A stretch of DNA of 64,000 bases, from assembly GCF_017652985.1 (NCBI RefSeq), contig NZ_JAGGDJ010000002.1, forward strand, positions 496,001-560,000. Direction: 5' to 3'. Positions 43,789 through 52,449 of the stretch are shown piece after piece (the first letter of the stretch is position 1; every line of letters starts with the position of its first letter). The position numbers were made by a program, and so were the translations under genes. The notes beneath the pieces were generated by a model, which worked only from the letters and a program-made list of their open reading frames with translations, ran no database searches and had not been told where the DNA came from. Source of the stretch: Paenibacillus artemisiicola (GTDB lineage: Bacteria > Bacillota > Bacilli > Paenibacillales > Paenibacillaceae).

Positions 43789-45601
43789 GCCCTTCCGGTA
43801 TCCCGGGCCGTCCGTGAAAGATGCCGCTCCGGTTGCTTCTCCAACGGGCAAGCGGGCCAAGTCCCAGGCCAAGGATTGGCAGGGAACGCTCAAGCGGATC
43901 TGGCAGTATCTGTCCCGCCGGAGAGGCAGGCTGTTGCTCGTCATGCTGCTGGTTATCGGAAGCTGCGGGCTCACGCTGCTCGGTCCGTATCTGATCGGCA
44001 TGGCGATCGACGATTATCTGGAGGGACCGGGCGGCCGGCCATGGCTGCTGTTTCTGCTCGGATTGACTAGCGTCTATGTGCTTCAGTCCCTTGTGGGTTG
44101 GCTGCAAAATATCTGGATGATTCAGATCGCCCAGGAAACCGTTCTGAGGATGCGCACCGATCTCTTCGCGCAGCTGCATCGCCTGCCGATCCCGTTCTTC
44201 GGGAAGAACCGGCAGGGCGATCTCATGAGCCGCATGACCAACGATATCGACAGCGTGAGCTCTACGCTCAACAGCTCGGCGATCCAGCTGTTATCCAGCG
44301 TGCTCATGCTGGCGGGCACGGTCGTCGTCATGCTGCTGCTCAGTCCGCTGCTTACGCTGCTGACCTTCTTGGTAGTTCCGTTGATGGCGCTCGGCATGCG
44401 GTGGATTACGCGGCGGACGGGCGCGCTATTCAAGGAGCGTCAGCGCAATTTGGGCGAATTGAACGGGTTCGTGGAAGAGACGCTGTCCGGTCAGCGGATT
44501 ATCAAAGCGTTCTCCCAGGAAGAGCGGGTCATTCAAGTGTTCCATGAACACAATGCGCGCATCAAGCATTCAGGCTTCTGGGCGCAGACCATATCGGGCT
44601 TCATTCCCAAATTAATGAACGGTCTCAACAATCTGAGCTTTGCGATTATTGCCTGCGTCGGCGGACTATTGGCCATCCGAGGGGCGATAACCGTTGGCGT
44701 CATCGTCGTTTTCGTCGAGTACGCCCGGCAGTTTACCAGACCGCTTAACGATCTGGCCAACCAGTGGAATACCCTCTTGTCCGCCATCGCAGGGGCAGAA
44801 CGGGTATTCGAAATCGTGGATGAACCGGAAGAAGAGGCGGACGAGAGTGCGGCGGTCGCGCTTGATACCGTGGCGGGCGGAATCGTCTTCCATAAGGTAT
44901 CCTTCGCTTACGAGGCGGGAGGAAGCACGCTTAAGGAGATCAGCTTTGAGGCGAAGCCCGGTGAAACGATCGCGATCATCGGTCCTACTGGAGCCGGGAA
45001 GACGTCGCTTATTCAGCTGCTCTCCCGTTTCTATGATGCGCATGCGGGGACGATCACGCTGGACGGACGGGATCTCCGGACGATCCGGCGGGAAAGCCTC
45101 CGCTCCCATATGGCATTCGTGCTGCAGGATTCCTTTTTGTTTGAAGGAACGATCCGCGACAATATACGGTACGGCAAGCTTGAAGCCACCGACAGCCAGG
45201 TGGAAGAGGCCGCCAGGCTCGCCAATGCCCATTCATTCATTATGCGGCTGTCCGGCGGATATGACCGGGTACTGGCTGCCGATGGCAGCGGCATCAGTCA
45301 GGGACAGCGGCAGCTGCTTGCCATCGCGCGCGCCATTCTGGCCGATCCGGCCATTCTCGTGCTGGACGAGGCGACGAGCAGCATCGATACCGTGTCCGAA
45401 ATCAAGATCCAAGAGGGCTTGAAGCGGTTAATGGAGGGACGAACGAGCTTCGTCATTGCCCACAGGCTGAACACGATCCGCGAGGCCGACCGCATTCTGG
45501 TGCTTAAGGATGGACGTTTAGTAGAACAGGGGCCGCATGAAGAGCTGTTGGACAAGCAGGGGCTGTATAGCGAACTGTATCATGGCCAGCTGGAGCGATA
45601 A
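43769..45601 (+). CDS. Heterodimeric ABC exporter, catalytic half
   Basis: This 610-residue half-transporter has a 50-residue hydrophilic N-terminus, six helices and an ATPase domain. Walker A is GPTGAGKTS near 405, and Walker B is LVLDEATSSID with the catalytic Glu. The signature reads ISQGQRQL instead of LSGGQ, the complementary defect expected in the partner of a degenerate half. The ATG at 43769 has AAGGAG about 10 nt upstream and lies inside the previous gene, so the subunits are translationally coupled. Confidence 0.92.
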   Translation: MWKAISEPFRYPGPSVKDAAPVASPTGKRAKSQAKDWQGTLKRIWQYLSRRRGRLLLVMLLVIGSCGLTLLGPYLIGMAIDDYLEGPGGRPWLLFLLGLTSVYVLQSLVGWLQNIWMIQIAQETVLRMRTDLFAQLHRLPIPFFGKNRQGDLMSRMTNDIDSVSSTLNSSAIQLLSSVLMLAGTVVVMLLLSPLLTLLTFLVVPLMALGMRWITRRTGALFKERQRNLGELNGFVEETLSGQRIIKAFSQEERVIQVFHEHNARIKHSGFWAQTISGFIPKLMNGLNNLSFAIIACVGGLLAIRGAITVGVIVVFVEYARQFTRPLNDLANQWNTLLSAIAGAERVFEIVDEPEEEADESAAVALDTVAGGIVFHKVSFAYEAGGSTLKEISFEAKPGETIAIIGPTGAGKTSLIQLLSRFYDAHAGTITLDGRDLRTIRRESLRSHMAFVLQDSFLFEGTIRDNIRYGKLEATDSQVEEAARLANAHSFIMRLSGGYDRVLAADGSGISQGQRQLLAIARAILADPAILVLDEATSSIDTVSEIKIQEGLKRLMEGRTSFVIAHRLNTIREADRILVLKDGRLVEQGPHEELLDKQGLYSELYHGQLER

Positions 45602-45661
45602 CCGGTGCAGGCGGCAGTAAGGGATGAAGGTTATTGGCTATATGACGCTCGGGAGTGCCCG

Positions 45662-46212
45662 TTAATTGATCGGCACCTTGAAAAAGACCACGATTGCAAC
45701 GGCAAACAGGATGGAAATCAGATACGCCTGCAAGGGTCGGGAGAAATGCAACCGAAGCAACGGGAACATGATCATATTGAATACAACCGAATAAAACAGA
45801 TTCCACCCGTTAAAATATCGGATCGCGTCTAAAAAAATATAGAGGACTTCGTCCACCCGTTAAAATATCGGATCGCGTCTAAAAAAATATAGAGGACTTC
45901 GATCGCGGAATAAATGACGACCCACAATGCCATCCAGCGTATGGATTTCATGACTCCCTTCGGGAAGGACCCCAGGTAGATCAGCGACGTAGTTGCAAAG
46001 CAGATCAAACAGCATAGTTCGACACCGATATAACTAGGAATCGGATGCCACGGCTGATGCTGCCATAACGGATAATTGCATGTTAGACGCAGATAAAAAA
46101 CGTTCCCCAATAAGAAAAACAAGAGGGTTGAATGATAGGTTTGCCAATGCCGCCAATCTCCCCAGCGCCATGCCGCAAGTATGAAAAATACGTCCAAAGC
46201 GATAAACGGCAT
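45662..46212 (-). pseudogene. CBO0543-family membrane protein gene broken by a 50-bp tandem duplication
   Basis: The gene encodes a small protein with about five helices (MPFIALDVFFILAAWRWGDW, then NYPLW, then a C-terminal half LFYSVVFNMIMFPLLRLHF). The region encoding VLYIFLDAIRYFNGW is present twice as an exact 50-bp tandem copy. Fifty is not a multiple of three, so the frame ends prematurely at 45829 after 127 residues, and the last 50 or so residues lie in another frame. Removing one copy leaves exactly 167 codons, an intact 166-residue protein. Function of the family is unknown. Confidence 0.85.
45802..45901. repeat. Perfect 50-bp tandem duplication
   Basis: Bases 45802-45851 and 45852-45901 are identical. 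No insertion-sequence ends or target duplications flank it, so slippage or unequal recombination is the likely origin. Confidence 0.95.
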
Positions 46213-46401
46213 TTGATCCTACCCCGAATTGTTGAAAGTGTCGTGTACCTGTTATAGTAATTCTCCAATCCATTCGTATGTATACGCGTGTCTTAGTTAC
46301 AATGCATGCACGTAACGGTTAGCCCGACAAATGAAAACAAACCGTTATGCGGATTAGCATGCGTCGAGATTAACCTAGCGGTGAAGGCATGCAGCTACAA
46401 G

Positions 46402-46432
46402 AACCCATTCGTAAAATACGAATGGGTTTTTG
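46402..46432 (+). terminator. Orphan Rho-independent terminator
   Basis: A 12-bp perfect stem (46402-46413 with 46417-46428) and an AAA loop end in TTTTTGTT on the plus strand. No plus-strand gene lies between the ABC exporter end (45601) and this site other than the antisense of the broken membrane gene. It may end a long exporter read-through or a small RNA. Confidence 0.75.
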
Positions 46433-46504
46433 TTGATAGCGCGTGACGATCTCCGCCGCCCGGCAATAGCACGCGAGGCGGCGGGTTAGTTGATGTTTAT
46501 TTGT

Positions 46505-46858
46505 TCACCTTGTAGAGGCTGACGCCGATCTTGGTTGGTGCTTTTTGTATTCCTCTCCCCATAACATGACGGCGTCAAGAATGGGTTTGAGCTGCATGCC
46601 GATATCGCTCAAAGCATATTCCACCTTCGGCGGTATTTGGGAATAGACGGTTCGCTCTATAATGCCGTATTCCTCCAGTATTCGCAACTGCTTAGTCAAT
46701 GTCGCATGCGTAATGTCTGGAAATAAGCGTTGAATTTCATTAAAGCGCATGGTTTTTTCACTCAAAAACAAAATAATCAGCATCGACCATTTGCCCGATA
46801 AAATTTTTTGAGCACTGGTGAAACCGCATTCCTCCAGCATTTCATTAGTATATGGCAT
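46505..46858 (-). CDS. HxlR-family transcriptional regulator
   Basis: This 117-residue winged-helix protein has the HxlR core ILSGKWSMLIILFLSEKTMRFNEIQRLFPDITHATLTKQLRILEEYGIIERT. A single cysteine, C13 in LEECGFTS, is placed as in redox or electrophile-sensing HxlR/YodB-type proteins. Two adjacent ATG codons follow GAGGTGG; the second (46858) has better spacing. It is divergent from a nitroreductase gene, its probable target. Confidence 0.9.
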   Translation of the reverse strand: MPYTNEMLEECGFTSAQKILSGKWSMLIILFLSEKTMRFNEIQRLFPDITHATLTKQLRILEEYGIIERTVYSQIPPKVEYALSDIGMQLKPILDAVMLWGEEYKKHQPRSASASTR

Positions 46859-46878
46859 CATCGCCACCTCTTTCGCTT

Positions 46879-46896
46879 AGTATCCAATGACATACT
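46879..46896. promoter_or_regulatory. Candidate HxlR operator
   Basis: AGTAT-N8-ATACT is an inverted repeat in the divergent region between the HxlR and nitroreductase genes. A second small repeat, GATAG-AAAA-CTATC (46954-46967), lies nearer the nitroreductase start. Confidence 0.4.
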
Positions 46897-47010
46897 TACG
46901 CTCTAGTTATAGCGTAGAAACGCAGGAACAACGTTCTTATAATACGATTATACGATAGAAAACTATCCTATGATATTCTTTTTGAACAACAAACAAGGGA
47001 GAGTGCGGAT

Positions 47011-47682
47011 ATGGCTAGTAAGAGAGAAATCAGCAAAGAACAGGTGTTGGCAGCCTTGCAGAACAGACATGCGACAAAAGCGTTTGACTCGGAACGGTTA
47101 ATAAGCGACTTGGATGCTTCGTATATTTTGGAAGCCGGCAGATTATCGCCAAGCTCCGTCGGCCTTGAGCCGTGGAAATTCGTCGTGGTGCAGCATCGCC
47201 GACTCAGAGACAAGCTCAAGCCGTTTGCGCCTGGAGCAGAGAGACAACTGGACACTGCCAGCCATTTTGTTATTATTTTGGCCAGAACGAATGTTCAGTA
47301 TAATTCCCCTTATGTGCTGGATCATATGAGACAAGTACAGCAAATGCCGGAGGAGGTTGTACACTATATATCCGGTGCTTTGAAGGATGCTCAACAAGCG
47401 CGCGGCATGCTGGACGATGAGCGGCTGCGGTACGAGTGGTCCGCGAAGCAAGCCTACATCGCATTGGGCAATATGATGACAGCCGCAGCGTTAATCGGCA
47501 TTGATTCATGCCCGATGGAGGGATTCGATTATGCGGAAGTCGACCGCATACTGGCAGATGAAGGCTTGTTGGAGAACGGAAACTTTCAAAGCGCCGTTAT
47601 GTTGGCGTTAGGCTACCGGAAAGAAGAGCCGCATCGTGCCAAAATGAGAAGTGATATGGAAAAGCTTGTAGCATGGCGATGA
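47011..47682 (+). CDS. Nitroreductase-family NAD(P)H-dependent oxidoreductase
   Basis: This 223-residue FMN enzyme has the N-terminal flavin-binding RHATKAFDSE, SPSSVGLEPWKFVVV and the C-terminal cofactor segment ALGYRKEEPHRAK. It belongs to the YfkO/NfsB-like branch that reduces nitro or quinone compounds. AGGGAG precedes the ATG. The divergent HxlR gene suggests induction by electrophiles or diamide-like stress. Confidence 0.92.
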   Translation: MASKREISKEQVLAALQNRHATKAFDSERLISDLDASYILEAGRLSPSSVGLEPWKFVVVQHRRLRDKLKPFAPGAERQLDTASHFVIILARTNVQYNSPYVLDHMRQVQQMPEEVVHYISGALKDAQQARGMLDDERLRYEWSAKQAYIALGNMMTAAALIGIDSCPMEGFDYAEVDRILADEGLLENGNFQSAVMLALGYRKEEPHRAKMRSDMEKLVAWR

Positions 47683-47685
47683 TAA

Positions 47686-47723
47686 AAAAGCAGCCCATCC
47701 TCCAGGGATGAGGCTGCTTTTGC
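47686..47723 (+). terminator. Rho-independent terminator
   Basis: A 10-bp outer stem (47686-47695 with 47712-47721) encloses an inner CATCC/GGATG pairing and ends in TTTTG. Confidence 0.82.
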
Positions 47724-47972
47724 ATGCGATCGGCAAACGCTCTTTAGTCGGATAGAAGAGAATAGACTCGAACTTCATTTCGGTTGTCAGGTAAAAACGG
47801 AGAGGGGAGTTCAGCTAGATCAGTTCGCCGCTTTCAAGGAACGGCTTTATTTCCAGCGCGAAGCATGGTACGTTTAGGAAGATTTGCTAGTCTTGCGGCG
47901 TCAGCGTCTTCACAGTTACCTATTCAAACCAAGCACGGCAGGCAACACGAAATCAATCGAGGTGAGGCGGCA

Positions 47973-50276
47973 ATGGAAACGTACAAACGGCAAGACAGAC
48001 CGGTTAGCGAGCGCATCGACGATTTGTTGTCGAGAATGACGCTTAAGGAAAAGGTTGGTCAACTGAATCAACGGATGTACGGCTGGGACGCATATGAGAA
48101 GAAGGAAGACGGCGCGTATACGATAACGGACGCATTCAAGCAAGAGGTTGAGCGGTTCGATGGCATGGGCGCTCTCTTTGGATTGTTCCGAAGCGATCCG
48201 TGGTCGGGCGTCGATTACGCGAACGGCATTGCCGCGGAACACAGCGCGGCCGTCGCCAACGAGATCCAGCGGTACGTCAAGGAGCATACCCGTTTGGGCA
48301 TTCCCGTGCTGCTGAGCGAAGAAAGCCCGCACGGCCATCAGGCGCTGGACGGAACCATGCTGCCGGTCAATCTGAACGCGGGTTCGACCTGGAATCCGGA
48401 GCTGATGGAGCGGGCATACGGCTTGACCGCAGCCGAAATTCGCGGCAGAGGCGCCCATCTCGGCTTGGTCTCCGTGCTCGATATCGCACAAGATCCAAGA
48501 TGGGGACGCACGGAGGAATGCTTTGGCGAGGATCCGTATTTGGCTGCTGCGTTCACGAGAGCGGCGGTAAGAGGCATGCAGGGAGAGGGCGGCCTTGCGA
48601 GCGACGGAAGCGTCGCCGTCGTGCTGAAGCATCTTTGCGCCCAAGGCGCAGGCATGGGCGGCAAGAACGCCGGTCCCGCCAACATCGGGGAACGCGAGCT
48701 GCGGGAGATCCATTTACCCGCGGCGTTCGCGGGAGCTAAGGCGGGAGCGGCAGGATTCATGGCGGCTTATAACGAGATCGACGGCATGCCTTGTCATGCG
48801 AATCGCAAGTTGTTGACGGATATTTTGCGGGAGGAATGGGGCTTCGATGGCATCGTTATGGCCGACGGCCAAGCGATTGACCGGCTGCTGGCGTTAACGG
48901 GCAGCCATGAAGGCGCCGCTGCGCTCGCTTTATCCTCGGGCGTCGACTTAAGCTTATGGGACAAGTCGTTTACGACGCTCGAAGCGGCGGTGTCGTCCGG
49001 ACTCGTCGACGAATCCGAAGTCGATCGGGCCGTACGGCGCGTGCTTCGCCTAAAGTTCGAATTGGGCTTGTTTGACCAGCCTTACACGGACGAATCGAAA
49101 GCGGCTTCCGGCATCGGCAGCCCTGAGCTGACAGCCCTTAATCTGAACATCGCGCGCGAATCGGCCGTGCTTCTCAAGAACGACCGCGACCGGCTGCCGC
49201 TGAACGGGAGCGGCAAGCGCATCGCGGTCATCGGACCCAATGCGGATCAGATGTACAATCAGCTTGGCGACTATACGAGCGTGCAGCGTCCTAAGACGGG
49301 CTCGACCGTCCTTCAAGGCATCCGCATGGCTGCTCCTGCCGATGCTTCCATCGTCTATGCGCGCGGCTGCGGCATCCGCTCGTCGTCCGCAGAAGAATTG
49401 GAAGAAGCCGTTGCCGCAGCCAAGGCTTCGGATGTTGCCGTGTTAGTGCTGGGCGGCAGCAGCGCAAGACAGTTCGGCGGTCTGTTCGACGGCAACGGCG
49501 AAGCGGTCATCGGACAGGAGACAGCATACGAGATGGATTGCGGGGAAGGCGTCGATCTTGCGGATCTGCGGCTGGGTGAAGCGCAGCGGCGGCTGGCGGA
49601 AGCCGTTGCGGCAACCGGCGTGCCGATCGTCGTCGTGCTGATCCAAGGCCGCCCTCATGCCATCGAAGAGGTGGACAGGCTGGCGGACGCGATCCTATGC
49701 GCTTGGTATCCGGGCAAGGAAGGCGGCCAGGCGATCGGCGAAATCTTGTTCGGCATCGTAAATCCAAGCGGCAAGCTTCCCGTCTCCATGCCGCGTTCGT
49801 CCGCTCAGCTTCCGGTCTATTATAACCAGAAGGACCCGGGGCGGGTCCGCGATTACGTCGATATGCCGTCCGCGGCGTTATATTCGTTCGGACACGGGCT
49901 CAGCTACACCCGATTCGTCTATGAAGAGCTCAGCTTGTCCGCCGCTTCGGTCGCCGCTGCGGATCTCTCGAACGGCGAGCAAGTGAAGGTGCGCGTCATC
50001 GTTCGAAATGCGGGCGACATTGCAGGCTTGGAAACGGTGCAGTTGTACTTGAAAGCCCGTGAATCAGGCATTACCAGACGGATCGCGGAGCTCAAGGGCT
50101 TTGCTAAGGTAGCGTTGCAGCCGGGCGAGACGAGAGAGATCGCGTTCAGCCTTGGTGCCGAGGAATTAGGCCATTGGGACAACGCCATGAACTTCGGCGT
50201 GAAGGCGTGCAAGGTGACCGTCATGGTCGGCGGCGGTTTGCGGCAAACACTCCAAGCGGAGCTTGCGATTATGTAA
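47973..50276 (+). CDS. Beta-glucosidase-like glycoside hydrolase, family GH3
   Basis: This 767-residue protein has the GH3 TIM barrel from about residue 5 (ISERIDDLLSRMTLKEKVGQ-like opening). GHQALDGTMLPVNLNAGSTW and DPRWGRTEECFGEDPYL are hallmarks. The nucleophile is D298 in FDGIVMADGQAI. The alpha/beta sandwich follows, with KRIAVIGPNADQMYNQLGDYTS, and a C-terminal fibronectin-III-like domain. There is no signal peptide, so it acts inside the cell on imported oligosaccharides. Beta-glucosidase, beta-xylosidase or arabinosidase activity all remain possible. The start at 47973 follows GAGGTGAGG; a longer frame upstream is not conserved-looking. Confidence 0.9.
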   Translation: METYKRQDRPVSERIDDLLSRMTLKEKVGQLNQRMYGWDAYEKKEDGAYTITDAFKQEVERFDGMGALFGLFRSDPWSGVDYANGIAAEHSAAVANEIQRYVKEHTRLGIPVLLSEESPHGHQALDGTMLPVNLNAGSTWNPELMERAYGLTAAEIRGRGAHLGLVSVLDIAQDPRWGRTEECFGEDPYLAAAFTRAAVRGMQGEGGLASDGSVAVVLKHLCAQGAGMGGKNAGPANIGERELREIHLPAAFAGAKAGAAGFMAAYNEIDGMPCHANRKLLTDILREEWGFDGIVMADGQAIDRLLALTGSHEGAAALALSSGVDLSLWDKSFTTLEAAVSSGLVDESEVDRAVRRVLRLKFELGLFDQPYTDESKAASGIGSPELTALNLNIARESAVLLKNDRDRLPLNGSGKRIAVIGPNADQMYNQLGDYTSVQRPKTGSTVLQGIRMAAPADASIVYARGCGIRSSSAEELEEAVAAAKASDVAVLVLGGSSARQFGGLFDGNGEAVIGQETAYEMDCGEGVDLADLRLGEAQRRLAEAVAATGVPIVVVLIQGRPHAIEEVDRLADAILCAWYPGKEGGQAIGEILFGIVNPSGKLPVSMPRSSAQLPVYYNQKDPGRVRDYVDMPSAALYSFGHGLSYTRFVYEELSLSAASVAAADLSNGEQVKVRVIVRNAGDIAGLETVQLYLKARESGITRRIAELKGFAKVALQPGETREIAFSLGAEELGHWDNAMNFGVKACKVTVMVGGGLRQTLQAELAIM

Positions 50277-50293
50277 CGACGTATCATGGACAA

Positions 50294-50328
50294 GCACCTT
50301 ACCGAGAAATACGGTAAGGTGCTTTTTT
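50294..50328 (+). terminator. Rho-independent terminator
   Basis: An 11-bp perfect stem (50294-50304 with 50312-50322) and a 7-nt loop run into six T residues after the GH3 gene. Confidence 0.9.
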
Positions 50329-50432
50329 GGCATACGACCGGCGCGGGCGCTTCAAGTACGCTTATTGAGCTTCATCATTCCGGGATAGAAATGAACGCTC
50401 ACTGAAGGAAGCCAATCGATGAGAGAGGGGGA

Positions 50433-51356
50433 TTAATCGCTTCCTCCTGTACGATCCGTTGGGGCGATCACGCTCGCGCCGCTTCTGCACTCGCTTGGGG
50501 TAATGGCGGTCCAGCGCTTGAATTGGCGGCTGAAGTGGGCGCTTGTTTTATACCCGAGCATCATTGCGATATGGTCGATCGACATGTCCGTTTGAAGCAG
50601 CAAGCGCTGGGCCTCGCTTAACAACATTTCCGACCTATATTTGCGGGGAGCCTTCCCGTAAACCTGTTGAAAGATCCGATTCACTTGAGATGAACTCAAT
50701 TTCAAGGATTCGGCTATATCTTGAACGTATGTTTTTCCGCTGTCTTCCGGTTGGCCATGAAGCAGGCTGCTGCGGATCGAAGCCTCGATATTCTCGGCGA
50801 TGCGGCCGGCCAATAATTCCTTTTTCGTAAGGACGACGTGATCGGTTTGGGACAGCTGGTCCACCAGCGTTCCTAGAAGCTCAAACACGGCCGCGTAAAC
50901 CTTCATGGTTTTGGCGGCGGAAAGCGGTCGGCTCCTGTTTTCAGTCGCAAGCTTGCATAAGTCCGTTAGGAAGGGGGCCAATTCTTGGACAAGGGGAGAA
51001 GATACTTCGTAGCAGGCGGTTTGATGGCGCTCCAGCTCCTTGGTGAAAACGGGATCGGATACGCTGAAATGCACGCAAAAATAAGTGAAGCCATGAGAGC
51101 CTGCCGACTTGCACGAATGGATGATTCCCGGACGTATAAAGAGCAGATCTCCTTTCTTTTGAACGTAGTTCTGGCCTTGGACGATCATTTTCATGTCCCC
51201 TTCGATCATCCAATGAAGCTCGTACATCGGATGTTCATGGGATGGATAGGTCCAACGGGAACTCACTTCGCGAATATGCAGCCCCATCAGATGAAAGGCC
51301 ATTCGAACGTCGGGAAGCCTGCCTATTTCAATTTCGGCGGTCATTACAGACATCAT
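50433..51356 (-). CDS. AraC-family regulator with cupin sensor domain
   Basis: This 307-residue cytoplasmic activator has an N-terminal cupin (YPSHEHPMYELHWMIEGDMKMIVQGQ, then GDLLFIRPGIIHSCK) and a C-terminal AraC double helix-turn-helix (VQDIAESLKLSSSQVNRIFQQVYGKAPRKY and IDHIAMMLGYKTSAHFSRQFKRW). It likely senses a sugar. The ATG at 51356 has AGGGGG 7 nt upstream. It lies between the GH3 gene and the uronate operon and could control either. Confidence 0.88.
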   Translation of the reverse strand: MMSVMTAEIEIGRLPDVRMAFHLMGLHIREVSSRWTYPSHEHPMYELHWMIEGDMKMIVQGQNYVQKKGDLLFIRPGIIHSCKSAGSHGFTYFCVHFSVSDPVFTKELERHQTACYEVSSPLVQELAPFLTDLCKLATENRSRPLSAAKTMKVYAAVFELLGTLVDQLSQTDHVVLTKKELLAGRIAENIEASIRSSLLHGQPEDSGKTYVQDIAESLKLSSSQVNRIFQQVYGKAPRKYRSEMLLSEAQRLLLQTDMSIDHIAMMLGYKTSAHFSRQFKRWTAITPSECRSGASVIAPTDRTGGSD

Positions 51357-51743
51357 TCTACGTCCCCCTTGTCCTCCAAACTCTTCCATACCGATTATAC
51401 AGCGCTTTCATTTGCGAGAAATGCTTGAAATGGGTAAATGTTGTTCACGATTAGCGCATCGTCAATACCGCTGAGGGGGTGGTATGTTAGTCATATCACA
51501 GGCCAGAGCGAGCAATCAATCGATCCGCAAGACGTTAACCGATTGGATGGTTGGCAAGCATCCACGCAAAGCGGACGGCCGATTAAAGCCTCATACGGCG
51601 ATCCGGAACAAGCCGCTCATGCCGGTATACTAGGATAACTAGTCATCCTGACTTTTTTGCTTGCGCTTTTTGTAAGCGCTTATCGTACGTGCGTTTCGTA
51701 CCTGCCGGAGTGGAATCGCAATTCATCGTGTTGGAGGAATCGT
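51357..51743. other. Divergent regulatory gap before the uronate operon
   Basis: No gene is seen. The region holds promoters for the divergent AraC and GntR genes and a cre-like palindrome at 51671. A plus-strand frame at 51438-51638 has no recognisable features. Confidence 0.45.
51671..51684. promoter_or_regulatory. Candidate CcpA (cre) site
   Basis: TGTAAGCGCTTATC matches 12 of 14 positions of the cre consensus and contains the perfect palindrome TAAGCGCTTA. It lies 60 bp before the GntR start, fitting catabolite repression of the uronate operon. Confidence 0.5.
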
Positions 51744-52430
51744 ATGAGCATTCAGATTGACGTTTCAAGAGACAAAAGAGGACTCATCCGGGATTTCGTA
51801 TACGCCGCCTTGAAGAAAAACATCATGGAGCTGAGACTCGAACCGGGGCAGTTTATCTCGGAAAAAGAACTGGTCGAAATGCTGCAAGTAAGCAGGACCC
51901 CGATTCGCGAAGCATTAGTCAAACTCACGCAGGAGGAATTAATCGAAACCACTCCTCAGAAGGGCTCCATCATATCGCTTATCGATCTGCAGCATGCGGA
52001 AGAATCCCGGTTTGTCCGAAAAACCCTGGAATCCGCCGTTGTTCGGGAAGCCTGCGGGCTGCTCGACAAGGAACAGGTGCTTCATCTGCAGCATCTCGTC
52101 TCGCTGCAAGAGCTGTGCCAATCCGAACAGAATTACGGGCGCTTGTTCGAGCTCGATGAAGAGTTTCACAAATCGATTATGATCGGCTGCGGCCGAGCCC
52201 GTACGTGGGGATTGATTCAACAAATGGCAACCCACGACAACCGCATTCGGATTTTACGGCTCGCTTCCGATTCCGACTGGAAAATCATACTTGCCCAGCA
52301 TCGCGGCATTGTTCGCGCGATCAAGGAGAGGGATCCCGACCAAGCGGAAAGCATGCTAAGGGACCATTTGGATTTGGTCGTGATCGAGAAGGAAAATTTA
52401 AAACAGAAGCACGCCAAATTTTTTAAATAG
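51744..52430 (+). CDS. GntR-family regulator, FadR/FCD type
   Basis: This 228-residue repressor has a winged helix (LEPGQFISEKELVEMLQVSRTPIREALVKLTQEELIETTPQKGSII) and a helical FCD ligand domain. The FCD metal/ligand residues are visible in ELDEEFHKSIMIGCG and ILAQHRGIVRAI. UxuR/ExuR-type members sense uronate intermediates. GGAGG lies about 7 nt before the ATG. It leads the operon encoding Gfo/Idh/MocA, uxuA and uxuB. Confidence 0.9.
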   Translation: MSIQIDVSRDKRGLIRDFVYAALKKNIMELRLEPGQFISEKELVEMLQVSRTPIREALVKLTQEELIETTPQKGSIISLIDLQHAEESRFVRKTLESAVVREACGLLDKEQVLHLQHLVSLQELCQSEQNYGRLFELDEEFHKSIMIGCGRARTWGLIQQMATHDNRIRILRLASDSDWKIILAQHRGIVRAIKERDPDQAESMLRDHLDLVVIEKENLKQKHAKFFK

Positions 52431-52449
52431 GACTAAGGAGTGAAGAACG

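Noticed and set aside
45802..45901. Target-site duplication of a mobile element
   Set aside because: The copies abut directly, with no element between them, and 50 bp is far longer than any insertion-sequence target duplication.
46280..46290. A further GTATAC near 46282 as a member of the rhamnosidase-locus regulon
   Set aside because: It lacks the AAA flank and lies in an unrelated region; a six-base match is expected by chance several times in 64 kb.
51438..51638. 66-residue plus-strand frame in the gap before the GntR gene
   Set aside because: No ribosome site and no coherent protein features; the region is better explained as regulatory.
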